Assembly: GCA_029721435.1 (NCBI GenBank)
Contig: CM056573.1
Location: 99,811,447-99,875,446, forward strand
DNA length: 64,000 nt
Reading direction: 5' to 3'
Source of the DNA: Gymnothorax reevesii
Lineage: Eukaryota; Chordata; Actinopteri; Anguilliformes; Muraenidae
Every line of letters starts with the position of its first letter. The stretch's first letter is position 1. The notes beneath the pieces are model-generated. The model saw only the letters and a list, made by a program, of their open reading frames with translations. It did not search any database and was not told the DNA's origin. Position numbers and translations under genes: made by a program. Shown in pieces: positions 43,380-54,443 of the stretch.

Positions 43380-44828
43380 TGCTCTTAAAGTGACAGTAAA
43401 GCTATATTTACAGTGACGACATTCTTTTTCCTGGACAGGCAGGTCAAGTTTCCTAGAGGTGTATATAACATACTGGGGTTAATATATTTTGGTAACCACG
43501 GCTTTTCATTTTTGTTTACACATTCATCAATTTTCGGTTTCTGTATTTTATTAACATCTACTACCCATTCACAGCGGTCAGTGGCCCACGATAATTTGCA
43601 TAGTTGATTTATTTATTGTTCATTATCATTTTGTGAAATAACATACAATACTCGTTTTAAAGACATAAAATACTCTCTCAAAGAACAAAATAAAATGGAA
43701 AAAAACTTGGTGGTGGTGTGAATATACTGAATTTAGATGCAGTAAGTTAGTTGCGTTTGTGCCTTTAATAAAGCAGTCCTTATTCTCTCTCGATTTCGTT
43801 CAGCGATTTGAACCAATCAGAGAATTTGTTTTGATCCCGCCTTCTGCGTGGCTTATTTTGACACGTGGATGGGAAATTCCCCGTCGCCAGCTATTATGGT
43901 CGCCAGCGTTTCCTTCAAAGTTGAGGAGAGCCAGCTAAATTTTGCCGCGCTTTACTCAGCTGACTGAAACGCTTTACTTCCTGGCAAGATTATATTATTT
44001 GAATATTACTTATGTGACTTGCGAATTAAACTTTTTTTTTTGCTCCTAATATGTGGACATTGTGAAATACAAGCTGCGATCCTTCAGTTTTTGGATTGTT
44101 GTTGCAAATCAAGACTACAATTCCAACATTGTTCGTACGATATGATAGATTTAAATCTATTGGCTGATCTCAATTCAGTCATTGTCAATATTTTTAAACC
44201 TCATGGGCTGGAGTTCTGAGCGAAAAGAAGCAAAATTTGTGTTACTGCCCAAGCACCGCGGGTCAAGACGGCAGTTGGGCAACATATATCTGTTATAGAA
44301 CTTGCAATACACGCTGTATTGGATGTAACGGTTGCATGTAATTTGTTTTAATGAATAATTAATATTTGTCTTACGATTGCTGGTCATGTCACATAAGATT
44401 TTGGTATGCTGTACATGATAAGGATTTTGGATAGTCTTCCTGCCCAGAGAAAGGTAGGAAAGGTATTGATTTTGGTTCTCTGCCTGATGTAGGGCTTAGC
44501 AAACACTTGGCAAGTTTATTTATTTGAGCAATACTGAATTAAGACTCATCTGACTGGCCAATACTGGAGGTGGAAATGTAAGAGGATTAATAGTTTTTTT
44601 TTAGCTTGCAAGATCTCTTTCCTTAGTCATCACCCCCTACAAAGTGATGAATAATTTTTATCGAATGGAAACAACGTACTTGCTTTACAAACAAATAGAT
44701 TGAAATTGAACATCGTGTCTTAGGTCAGTACTTGCCAATATCTTTATGAAATCTCATTGAAAGCATGTCACCATTGCATAACAGTTCCGGTATGATAATA
44801 ACTGTACCGTTCGGTTTGTTTATGTACA
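43380..44828. other. Intergenic sequence upstream of bmf
   Basis: Apart from the possible divergent promoter near 43800, nothing is recognised. Confidence 0.4.
43790..43935 (+). promoter_or_regulatory. Possible divergent promoter: CCAAT box and TTTGAA (CHR-like)
   Basis: The plus strand carries CGATTTGAACCAATCAG at about 43805-43821, i.e. a TTTGAA element directly followed by CCAATCAG, then a GC-box-like CCCGCC and an E-box-like CACGTGG. This pairing is known from cell-cycle gene promoters. No coding exon can be tied to it within the window, so the target, if any, is unknown. Confidence 0.25.
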
Positions 44829-44831
44829 TAT

Positions 44832-45240
44832 AGTAGGTGGACAAAATATCGGAAGCACCCCAGAAAAAGGGCTTGAAATGTAAATGACCTGCAACGTAAA
44901 CCGCAACTGCTAAAGTGAATGCAGAGCAGATGCATGTCTCTGCATAGTCAAACTAGTAGTGCTTTGTTGGGTAAGATTCCGAGGAAAGATGAGGAAATTC
45001 GCTGTGTTCCAATTTTTTGCCTGCATTGCAATCCCAAAAGTGGCAGAATTATGTAGGGTGGCAAAGCGAACGGTGTTAAAAGTCTTGAAACCATATACCT
45101 AACACCAAAAAAGAAAAAAAAAAGAACTGTGCCTTCAAGTCAAAGGTATCTGAAAATTTCAGACAGATTCTGGGTGGGATAGCTGTTAATAAATGCTGAA
45201 ATACAGCTTCTAAAATCACCATAGTGACTCAATCCATATC
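44832..45240 (+). mobile_element. 5' fragment of another Tc1/mariner element
   Basis: It begins TAGGTGGACAAAATATCGGA followed by AAAAAGGGCTTGAAATG, the style of terminus seen in a fish mariner group. A decayed frame ...KRTVPSSQRYLKISDRF at about 45117-45170 fits the linker of a Tc1-type transposase. The rest of the element is missing. Confidence 0.45.
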
Positions 45241-45759
45241 TGAACTGGTATTATTGAAAACAGTGTTGTGAGCTTTGTAAAGCTGGTATTTATAGTGGTG
45301 TTTCCAATGATTTGGAGGGGTCAGTATTGTCTAGAGCTGGAGGCAGCTTTTGTTTGACTTTCATATTTCCATACAGGGTCCGTGGAAAATCTTGCAAGTT
45401 TGGAAAATGCTTGACTTTAGCCATTATGTTTTCAAGGTCAGGAGTATGCTTGCATTTAATATACTCTTTGAAAAGTGCTTGATAATCAACATAATGTGTT
45501 GTTTCATTGACACAATCGCTCATGTGGACCAAAAATCTTGAGATTTATTTTTTAAGTACTTTGAAGGAGACCTACTATGGCATTTTTTCATTTTATAATG
45601 TTCTTGTATGACCAGAAAGGATGTTTATAAACTTTTTTGGACAAAAAACCCAGGTTAAATTTACATGATTTCGAGGCAATTTGATGCTTGTCATTCTTAA
45701 CCCTCTGAAAATGGGCTGTTCTTAGTTGGAGTCGAGTCTATGGAGAGAACTTTGCTCTA

Positions 45760-47350
45760 CAACCCCAATTCCGAAATAGTTGGGACAAAGTGTAAATTGT
45801 GTATAAAATCAAAACGCAATGACTTTCAAATCACACCAGCCAGTATCTTATTTAGAATAGAACAGAGATAACATAGCAAATGTTGAAACTGTCAAAGTTT
45901 ACAATTTTATCCTCAACATGAACTTGTTTCAAATTTGATGGCTGCTACAGGTCTCAAAAAAGCGGGGACAGGGGCCTGTTTACCATGGTGCAGCATCCCC
46001 TCGTCTTTTTAACACAAAGTGTTAACAGTGGCGTCTGGGCAATGAGGAGACAAGTTTCTTGAGTTCAGCCATTGGAATTTGATCCTACTTTTGTTTAATA
46101 CAGGCTTCCTGCTGCTGGAGAGGTTTGGGTCCTCTTTGACTGACTTTTTGTATAATTATGCGCCAAATGTTCTCAATTAGTGAAAGATCAGGACTGCAGG
46201 CAGGCCAGTTCAGCACACGAACTCTTCTACTATGAAGCCATACTGTTGTAATAGCTGCAGTATGCGGTTTTGCATTGTCCTGCTGAAATACACAAGGCCT
46301 TCCCTGGAATAGATGTCATCTGGAGGGGAGCACATGTTGCTCTTAAACCTTTATATACCTTTCAGCATTCATGGTGCTTTGAATGCAGGTGTCCCACACC
46401 ATAAGCAATAATGCGTCCCCATACCATCAGAGATGCGGGCTGTTGAACTGAACGCCAATAACAAGAGGGGTGGTCTTTCTCCTCTTTAGCCTGGAGGACA
46501 CGCCAACAAGAATGTCAAATTTGGACTCATCTGACCATAGGACACTTTGCCACTTTGCTACAGTCCATTTTAAATGAGACTTGGTCCACAGAACAAGGCA
46601 GCGCTTCTGAATCATGCTCAACAATGACTTTATTTTTTCATGATAGAGTTTTAGGTGTCATCTTTGGATGGCACAGTGGACTATGTTTACAGACAGTGGT
46701 TTCTTGAAGTACTCCTGGGCCCATTTAGTAATGTCATTGACAGAATCATGCCGGTGAGTGATGCAGTGGCGTCTGAGGGCCCAAAGATCACGGGCATCCA
46801 GTAAAGGTCTTCAGCCTTGTCCCTTACGCAAAGAGATTTTTCCAGTTTCTTTTAATCTTTTGATGACGTTATGTACTGTTAATGATGAGACCTTCAGAGC
46901 CTTTGCAATTTGATGTTGAGGAACATTGTTTTTAAAGTATTATAAATTTTTTTTCGCAAGCCTTCACAGGTTGGAGAGCCTCTGGCCATCTTTATTTCTG
47001 AGAGACTCAGCCTCTCTAAGACATCCCTTTTATAGCCAATCATGTTGCACACCTGATGCCAGTTAAGTTAATTACTTGTTAAATGTTCTTTTAGCTGATT
47101 CTCCTACATATTAAGTGCTTTTTCAGCCCTTGAGTGCCTGTGTCTCAACCATTTGAGACCTGTTGCAGCCAGAAATTTAGAAATAAGCTCATTTTGTGGA
47201 TAAAAATGTAAAATGTCTCAGTTTCAACATTTGAAATTTTATCTTTGTTCTATTGTAAATATCATATTGGCTCATGAAATCTGAAAGTCATTGCATTTTG
47301 ATTTTATTCACAATTTACATTCTGTCTCAACTATTTCAGAAATGGGGTTG
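45760..47350 (-). mobile_element. Tc1-like transposon with CAACCCCAATTCC termini, degenerate
   Basis: CAACCCCAATTCCGAAATAG at the left mirrors CTATTTCAGAAATGGGGTTG at the right, each beside TA (45758-45759, 47351-47352). On the minus strand a transposase fragment reads [20 protein letters not shown] then KFDI (~46590-46500), the first catalytic Asp region, followed by decayed sequence. The start MARGSPTCEGLRKK is readable near 46990. Many stops and shifts are present. Confidence 0.9.
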
Positions 47351-47660
47351 TAATTGGGCATTGAACAGAGCCATAGGCGTAGATTTGTGTAGGGATCATC
47401 GGGATATGTTCGGACTAACTTTTCAGACAGCAAAAATATCCTGGCCAACTTTGGATCAGTGGGGAAAATGAAAGAAATTCAGAACTGTAAATCTAACATG
47501 ATCCAGCCCAGATGAATGCTTGTTTTGCAGCTTTGTCCAATTCATTGATAGTCAATGGTCCAATTTGAAGTACACATTTCAGCTACAGTCGCAGTACCTT
47601 GTTTTGGGAAAACAACACTGCTTCTAAAGATGCTTAATAGACAGGATGGTGAATGGTTAC

Positions 47661-48021
47661 AGGACTCTTTGTCCCCAAATTTTTCATCCCCGGACTTTTT
47701 GTCCCGGAATTTTTCATCCCTGATCTTTTCGTCCTCTGTCCTTGAGGACCTTTAGTTCCCAGATTTTTCATCCCCTAATGTAAAAAAATTGGGTTACCAT
47801 TGTTGACAGACGGATAGACGATGGACAGATCACCATGATATAAGGGGTAGGGTTAGGGTTAGGGATGTTATATTGCAGAACAGGGCAAAGCATTATTGGG
47901 GATGAACTATCCAGGGACGAACAGCCCAGGGACGAAAAGTTCATGGGGGCAAAGAGTCCGGTGACAAAAATTTCTAGGGATGAAAAGTCCTGCGACAAAA
48001 AGGCCGGGGACGAAGAGTCCT
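47661..48021. mobile_element. Palindromic minirepeat element, GGGACGAAAAGTCC-type units around a TTAGGG core
   Basis: AGGACTCTTTGTCCCC at the left mirrors GGGGACGAAGAGTCCT at the right. The left half holds repeated TTTTTGTCCCC/TTTTCATCCCC units, the right half their complements (GGGACGAAAAGT, GGGATGAAAAGTCC); in between lies GTAGGGTTAGGGTTAGGG (~47847-47864). No coding capacity. Confidence 0.65.
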
Positions 48022-48399
48022 TGAGCCATTGCCAACTGTTTAGCTAACATAACTATTTATGCACTCACTTGGTTTGAATGTCCAGTCTCCTAGAATTGAT
48101 CGGGTTTCAGGAGTGCGCTGAGATGATTTGTAGTGGTTAGTGAAGGTTATGGAAAGTGAATGAAATTCACACATTAGTTGATATTGGCGTTCTTGGTGAC
48201 CAGTTGCTGAAACACTGAAGGTATAATTGCATCCAAGCCCGCGCATGATGGGGATCTGTTCACAAGCTAACTCATGGCTGCGGCGATATTATCGCTGAGG
48301 CAGTTAAACAGAAATGTAAACATGCTGTCATTTATAGAACTAAAACATTGTAGTCAATTATTAATTCAATGGAATAGATAAATGTATTGATTGAGTGGC
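48022..48399. other. Unassigned sequence
   Basis: No feature recognised. Confidence 0.4.
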
Positions 48400-48970
48400 A
48401 AGGTTCACTCCAAGAGCGCTCCACACTTAATAGGTATTGCTTGTTCTCTTCGATTAGGAAGACAATCAGTCATCTCGACGCGAATTTGCTGAATTCAAAT
48501 CAACGTTATTCAAAATTGCATACCTGTGCAAATAGCTTGAGCCTCTTGCTTCTTAGAGCCTATTTCACTGCCGAGTGCCACTTTTTTCACTCAATACTGA
48601 GAGTAATTTTGAATACCTTACCGCTTACTGCTTACCGATCCCTTGACCGGGTGTGGTCGTGGGGGCGCTTTGCAGCTGAGCACACTGCCTCCCTCCATCT
48701 CTTTCTGTCGTGTGCCAGTGCCTGGGTACTGGCGAGGGGCAGACCAGTCCACTCCTTAATTTTGTCATCCCATTTCTTCCGCTGTCTGCCTTTTCTTCTT
48801 TTCCCATCTACTGTACCTTGTAGTATCACTTTGGAAAGGCCCTTGCTTCTGGTCACGTGGCTGTACCATTTTAGCTTCCTTCTTATAACAATACTAGGGA
48901 GGTCTTCAAGGTTGTTTGTCCCGTCTTCCGTGTTGGTGATGTGATCACAGTAAGTCAAGTTTAGTAATAT

Positions 48971-49726
48971 TTAGTAACATCTCATCTCCACTGCTAGGAT
49001 TCTCCTTTGCAGTTCGGCTGTTAACGTCCAAGCCTCACATGCATATAGAAAAATGGAGTAGAAAAACTGTTCTACTGTTTGAAGTTCTACCTGGTTTACT
49101 ACTACCTTTGCTGTGATTGGTTTGTCACTGTTGGTCATCAGCTTAGTTTTCTCTGCGCTGATCTCCATTCCGTACTTCCTGGAGGTGGTGTCTAGTGACT
49201 CTACTAGCTTGGCCAGTTCTGCTTCCCCTCCAGCCAGCCCATCCATATTATCCGCAAATCGTAGGTTGGTTATGTTCCTCCCCCCAATACTAACCGTGCC
49301 ATGGTGGTTCTCTAGAGCATCTGTCATGATTTGTTCAAGGTAAATGATGAAGAGTGTGGGTGATAGTAGGCATCCTTGTCTTACACCGACCATTGTCCTG
49401 AACCATTCACCTACTGTGCCCTGTACAAGTACTGCACTACTGGACTTGTTGTACAGCTGTTGGATGCAGTTAGTCAGCTTCCGTCCCATGTTGTACCTCT
49501 TCATGGTGGCCCATAACGCATTATGCCAGACCCGGTCAAACGCTTTTTTATAGTCCTCAAATACATGATACAGGCTTTGCTGGTGCTGGGAGTACTTTTC
49601 GTCAAGGACCCTTTGGTTGAAAATTTGTTCAGTGGTGCTCCTTCCACTACGAAAGCCTGCTTGTTCCTTAGCAATGATCTCTTCAGCCTGAGGCTTCAGT
49701 CTGTTCAGGATGACCTTCAGCATCAC
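48971..49726 (-). pseudogene. LINE reverse transcriptase, mutated active site and internal deletion
   Basis: The frame reads AKEQAGFRSGRSTTEQIF, EDYKKAFDRVWH, GVRQGCLLSPTLFIIYLEQI and LRFADNMDGLAGG. The normal (Y/F)ADD box is FADN here (~49244-49255), so the second catalytic Asp is lost. After VELQTVEQF the text jumps to FYSIFLYACEAWTLT, missing the usual ~60-residue thumb segment. It cannot be active. Confidence 0.85.
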
Positions 49727-50016
49727 CTTACTAGCATGGCTAATAAGGCTGATTGTTCTGTAATTTTAGCAGAGTTGGAGGTTCACTTTCTTTGGCAGGG
49801 TTATGATAAGTGACTGTGTCCAGGGAGTTGGCCAGTTTCCGGTTTATCATATCCTGTTGCAAATCTTTGTCAGTAGGTCAGTTGTTGTTTCTCCTCCATT
49901 CTTGATTAGTTCCGCAGGGACATTGTCAACCCCAGAAGCTTTGCCATTCTTAGGGACTGTATTGCTGCCTCGACTTCTTCTTTCAGTACAGGAAAGTTGC
50001 TGTTGTTTGTAGATTC

Positions 50017-50568
50017 TTAGGCCACAAGAACCTCTGGGTCACCCTGAGTCTGGTGTTTATAGAGCTCTTGGCAGTACTCGGTCCATCTAGCCGTTATCTC
50101 CTGTTTCTCTGTGAGGCTTCTGCCCTCCTTGCTTTGGATAGTTGTGCTGGCGCTTGCTTGCTTCTGTTGTGTGATGTTTTTCACAATCTGGAAAGCCTGT
50201 CTGCTATTGTTTGCTCTCAGATTACTTTCTATCTCTGCACACTGTTGTTCTATCCACTCTTCCTTTGCTTTCTTTATGTTTTTCCTGATCTTCTTGTTAA
50301 TCTCCCTGTATTCCGCTGACCTTGTTGTGTGCCTTACTTTCTTCAGTTCCCTGCGGCTGTCACACATCTCAAGGATTTCAACTTTCATCCACGATTTGTT
50401 TTTACGTCGAAGGGAACCTATAGTTCTCTTTGCTGTCTCTGTCATTGCCGTGGTGAAGGCATTAGTCAGGACTTCTACATCTTCCTCTATTGCAAGTAAG
50501 GGTGTGAATTTCCCACCTAATGTAGCTTGGAAAGTCTTACATATAGCTGGGTCTTTCAGTTTCTCCAA
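50017..50568 (-). pseudogene. LINE linker region between endonuclease and reverse transcriptase
   Basis: It is the direct continuation of the endonuclease frame after a single frameshift (KFDLEKLKDP). It includes RKNKSWMKVEILEMCDSRRE, a basic helix region, and ends EVLVA with a stop where the original protein continued toward the fingers domain. No catalytic motif is expected here. Confidence 0.75.
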
Positions 50569-50569
50569 G

Positions 50570-51556
50570 TCAAATTTTAGTCTGGTGTTTCAGTCTAATA
50601 TGGGAATTCATAATGACAAGGTCATGATCACTGCCCACATCCGCACCCGGGAAAGTCCTTGTTTTTGCTCTGTTTATACTCGTACGGAAACGGTATTGCA
50701 CAAGAATGTAGTCCAGCTGGTGTTTATTGCCATTTAGGGCGTGCCATGTCCAGCGCCGTGATGGCTTGTGTATTCCCAGGGTGTTCGCTAATACTAAGTT
50801 GTTTTCACTGGCGAAATCAAGTAGGCGTCTCCCTCTTTCGTTGGTTGTATCATTACTGGATGGACCACAGAGCTCACTCCAGTCCCTCTGTGCATCCAAT
50901 CCTACTTTGGCATTCCAGTCGCCTTGCACAATGAGGATATCTTTCTTATTGACCTTCTTGATAGTGTCCTGGAGTTGTGTGTAGAATTCCTCTATCTGCT
51001 CTTCATCATAGTCAGAAGTAGGTGTGTAAACCTGTATCACTGTTATGTTAAATGGCAATACCCGCACTCTTATGGAGATGAGTCTGCTGGATGTGGGACA
51101 GCATCTCAGCACTAAACCCTTGATGGAGCTGTTCACAAGAAACCCTACTCCGTTTGCGTACCTGTCTTGTTCTCCACTGTAGTAAAGTACATGTCCTTCT
51201 TCTGTCTGGAATTCTCCAAAGTTCTTCCATCTTACTTCACTAAGGCCTACAAGTTGCCACATGTAGTGACTGAGCTCATATGTCAGTTCCTTTAGTTTCC
51301 CTACTTGTGCGAGTGTTCGCACATTCCATGTGGCAATGGCGATGTTTCCTCTTTCTCGGATTCTGTTCTGTATGCTCTCATCAGTAGTGTGCTTTTCACC
51401 TCCGTCCTGATGTACGGCGGTAGGCGCGCCCCTTGGTGACCCGGGTGCCGACCAAACCGGTGTGGAGTTTGGTAGGGTGCTCTTCATACTAACGTGTCTC
51501 GGGCAATGAGGCCTGGTGGTGCCCATCTCCTCTCCAGGCCTGACCACAGCCGACAT
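50570..51556 (-). pseudogene. LINE endonuclease (APE type), largely intact
   Basis: The frame contains IATWNVRTL (Asn of the APE active site), LSEVRW (catalytic Glu), VIQVYTPTSD, VQGDWNAKVG (Asp and Asn) and VGSDHDLV (the terminal Asp-His pair): every hallmark of an apurinic-like endonuclease that nicks target DNA for reverse transcription. The first ~70 residues are not recognised. A one-base shift after LKHQTKI throws it out of frame with the linker at 50568. Confidence 0.85.
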
Positions 51557-52289
51557 CCTCCTGCTTGGTGGCTCGCCCTGGTCACGGACATGAGGCCGTT
51601 ACTTCCTACCAGTGGAAATCCTACGCCCTGGCCGTTGACCTCATCCTGGAAGTCTTCCACTCAACGGTGCCGTGCCTACACCGTCCCCTCATGTCGTTCG
51701 GCCGGCCTGCTGAAGCCGTTGCCCGGGGGTTGGTACAAGGAGCCAGACGTGAGAGGCTTTAGGGGATGGGAGGAACCAGTGTGCTCAGCCACTCTATGGG
51801 ACAAGAGTGTGGCAGATGGAACCAGTGTGTTCAGCCACTCTATGAAGACAAGAGCGCAGCTGCTAAGCTACACTACCCAGAGCCCCCTAACCCCCAATTT
51901 TGATTAACGTTGATTTAAATTAAGCAAATACACGTCCAGATGAATGATTGTCATTTTACCTAATCGGGGAGAACAAGCAACACCTGTGAAGTGTGGAGTG
52001 CTCTCGGAGTGAACCTTTCGTTAATCCTGAAAATGACAGGGAACAGGTCAGGCTTAATCATTGTTTAAAACAGATGTTTTGTCCACCCCAATTCTAAATT
52101 ATACTGAATTTACCCCATGATTTCTTCGCTGTTAGATCGCGTATGGAGAGAAACCGTGTCTTCAGTTACCATTTACAATAATTGGAAAGCGCGTCAATGA
52201 AGGAAAATAATTGAGAACTAGCCAGGACTATCCTAATTTGTCATAAAGGGATGAGTCTGTGCCCCCCTAGTTCCCTGTTCTAGCGCCGG

Positions 52290-52870
52290 GCCTGAGTACA
52301 AATCCAAGGAGGTGATGCTTCTTTTGTACAACACATTCGTCAGACCACATCTGGAGTATTGTGTACAGTTCTGGGGACCATACTTTAATAAAGATATAGA
52401 GGCTAGAAAAAGTTCAGAGAAGAGCCACTAAGCTAATTCCAGGTATAAAAGATGAAAGCTATGAGAAGAGGCTGAAGATCTTTAATCTCTTTAGTCTTAG
52501 GAAAAGGAGACTTAGGGGTGATCTAGTTGAGGTCTTTAAATATGTTAAAGGGATTAACAAAGTGAATTATGTAGGATTCCTTCAAACAAGTGTTGTTAGT
52601 AGAACTCGGGCTCACAAATGGAAGTTGACCAAGGGTAAATTTTGCACTGATATTCGTAAATATTTCTACACACAAATAGTAATTTTGATGTGGAATAGCT
52701 TGCGTGACCATTTTGTTGAGGCAGAGACCTTGGGAGTTTTCAAGAGCAGGCTTGATTTAAAGCTAGACACCATTGAGTTATTGAGTATCTGAAGTGATAT
52801 ATTCACAATAGTATATAGCCTAGTTGGGCTGAACGGCCTGTTCCCGCCATTCATGACATGTTATTTTATC
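52290..52870 (+). mobile_element. 3' end of a CR1/L2-like LINE
   Basis: Across two frames it reads LLLYNTFVRPHLEYCVQFWG, then KRLKIFNLFSLRKRRLRGDL, then (from 52562) VSRTRAHKWKLTKGKFCTD, ILMWNSLRDHFVEAETLGVF and KSRLD before a stop at about 52792. This is the conserved C-terminus of CR1/L2-group reverse transcriptases, followed by a short 3' UTR and TTATTTTATCTTATCT tail. One frameshift (~52410) and heavy 5' truncation. Confidence 0.8.
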
Positions 52871-53696
52871 TTATCTAATTTGGGGTGAATGTTAGATAAT
52901 TGAATTATTGAAATTGATGGAGGATAGGCTGCTTATTTTTTGTTGATATTATGGAAATATCCTTGCACTTGCTCTTTTTTTGGAGATTTATGGGAAATAT
53001 GATGACCAATCAATTTTACTTCTCTGGAAATGTGGTCTTCAAAGAACAAAATAAGGAAAAAGGAGTCTGCATAGTTTTGGACATTTCTTTATTCACCACA
53101 CGGGACCAGGAGCAGACATTTCAGCTTAGGCCTTCTTCAGTGCCGAAATGTCATATGTTGGTCCCCTGTGGTGAATATTAAAATGTACAAAAGCGTGCAG
53201 ACTACTTTTTTTAATTATTTTGATATATTTCACTATTGTATGTCTACGCACCCTGGAGTCACGTCACAAGAGAGAGCAGTGTTTTTTGCTTTTTCTTCAT
53301 CAAAGAACAAACACAAAATGGGAGAAAAAAGAAAGTAGTGAGTAATATGAGGTAAGGGTTATACTGGCTGAAGGAAATTCCTATTTTCATTTTCTTGTGC
53401 TAAGTGCAGCATAAGAACACTTGGAAAAAAATCAGACGATGTTACCTTAGCTTGCCACGATGCTATCAGACTTGTAACCTAATTAACCTAATGATACTCC
53501 TATTCTTTGGTGTGGGACTTTATTTGACATGCAACTGGTTTGGTTTCCAGCTATGCAAGATAGTCGGCAAAAGGATGTGAGTACCTAGCAAGCACCCATT
53601 TTTGTCTTAAGGAGATGTAAGATCTAGGCTACAGGAATGTTAATAATTTAACATTTGAGGTTTTTCCAAAAAGGTTCATACTGTCTGTAGCAACTA
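52871..53696. other. Mostly unassigned, with a CTGAAGAAGG...GAAATGTC motif at 53078-53177
   Basis: The stretch 53078-53177 contains, on the minus strand, CACTGAAGAAGGCC and GCTGAAATGTC, and an inverted GACATTTC pair. This resembles the Penelope-like terminal motif at 54359-54397 but has no coding neighbour. Confidence 0.4.
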
Positions 53697-53859
53697 ATTA
53701 GTGTTGACGTTTTTATTTTCAGACAGAAAAGGTTTTATCCAACCTTGACATGTTTCGACGGGATACACAGAGCGGATTCAATGGGCCATGCGAAAATTCC
53801 ACATTAACACCCCGGTAAAACCAAACATTAAATTATGACAACTACTGGTACACCCGAAA

Positions 53860-54315
53860 GACCAAATTGACAACTGTAACAAATGTGACGTCACATACTA
53901 AATCCCATGCCGGTCTTGCCATAAAACATACATTGGGGAAACAGGTTGACCCTTTCACACACGTAAAAAAGAACACCAAAAAGAATGCGAGAAAGAGATA
54001 ACAGTAAGACAGACACGCTCAGTTAAGGAACAAGCACTACAGGTAAACCTTACATCAGCAATCACAGACCATTGCAAGAGGGAAAATCATATTATGGACT
54101 GGGACAAGGCCAAAGTCATCCGCACTCAGAACAACTGACATGAACGCTGTATCATGGAGGCAATTGAAATCAGGAAGCGGGCCCACAGGACCATGAGCCA
54201 GGATGAGGGGGCTTATACGCTTTCCCACACCTGGAGAGCCATCTTGGAGGAGCGGCCGTATGGCTTGAGGCGTGGCCACCCTGTCAAATCTGGCAGGGCG
54301 GCCACGCCTCGCTAA
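53860..54315 (+). pseudogene. GIY-YIG endonuclease remnant of a Penelope-like element
   Basis: The plus strand reads CNKCDVTY, a stop, IPCRSCHKTYIGETG, a stop, PFHTRKKEHQKECEKE, then ITDHCKRENHIMDWDKAKVI, a stop, EAIEIRKRAHRTMSQDEGAY and TLSHTWRAIL. The YIGETG box, the catalytic-type Arg in the RKKEH region and the CCHH-like cysteines and histidines are those of Penelope GIY-YIG domains. At least three in-frame stops disable it. Confidence 0.85.
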
Positions 54316-54354
54316 CATCAGCTGATAAGACACGTCACTCGTAACATCAGTGAC

Positions 54355-54397
54355 TCTTCTGAAGAAGACGGGAGTATCCCGTCGAAACATGTCAAGG
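54355..54397 (+). ncRNA. Hammerhead-ribozyme-like motif in the Penelope terminal repeat
   Basis: CTGAAGA (54359-54365) fits the CUGANGA core; GACGGGA and TCCCGTC (54367-54373, 54377-54383) form a 7-bp stem II around GTA; GAAA follows at 54384-54387; then AC-AT-GT would make a 2-bp stem III and GTC (54391-54393) the cleavage triplet, with AAGG pairing back to TCTT (54355-54358) as stem I. Minimal hammerheads are reported in Penelope-like elements. One extra A (54366) between core and stem II departs from consensus, so activity is uncertain. Confidence 0.4.
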
Positions 54398-54443
54398 TAG
54401 GATAAAACCTTTTCTGTCTGAAAATAAGAACGTCAACGCTAAT

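Larger units (their letters stand above)
48620..51890 (-). mobile_element. RTE-type LINE, degenerate
   Basis: On the minus strand the order is 5' region, endonuclease (51556-50570), linker (50568-50017), reverse transcriptase (49726-48971) and C-terminal block (48958-48632). The fragments are separated by single frameshifts, a stop and one deletion. The endonuclease and C-terminal style match the BovB-like proteins often mis-annotated as craniofacial development protein 2. Confidence 0.85.
48400..52017. repeat. 120-bp inverted repeats bracketing an RTE-type LINE
   Basis: The left arm 48400-48518 (AAGGTTCACTCC at its outer end, ATTTGCT and AAATCAACGTTA inside) is mirrored by the right arm 52017-51895, with most bases conserved. 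The LINE fills nearly the whole loop. Either the LINE jumped into the loop of a foldback MITE, or two copies of the repeat flank it. No target duplication is clear. Confidence 0.75.
53697..54443 (+). mobile_element. Penelope-like retroelement fragment with 70-bp inverted terminal repeats
   Basis: Between near-identical inverted arms (53697-53766 and 54374-54443; TTTTCAGACAGAAAAGGT and TTGACATGTTTCGACGGG) lies a GIY-YIG-type C-terminal domain. Penelope-like elements are the retroelements with this endonuclease and often carry terminal repeats in odd orientations. The reverse transcriptase is absent. Confidence 0.8.

Noticed and set aside
47847..47864. TTAGGG repeats as a telomere remnant
   Set aside because: Only two to three units, embedded in the centre of a palindromic element.
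48387..48944. 185-codon plus-strand frame, and the 208-codon frame at 50111-50737
   Set aside because: Antisense shadows of the RTE LINE.
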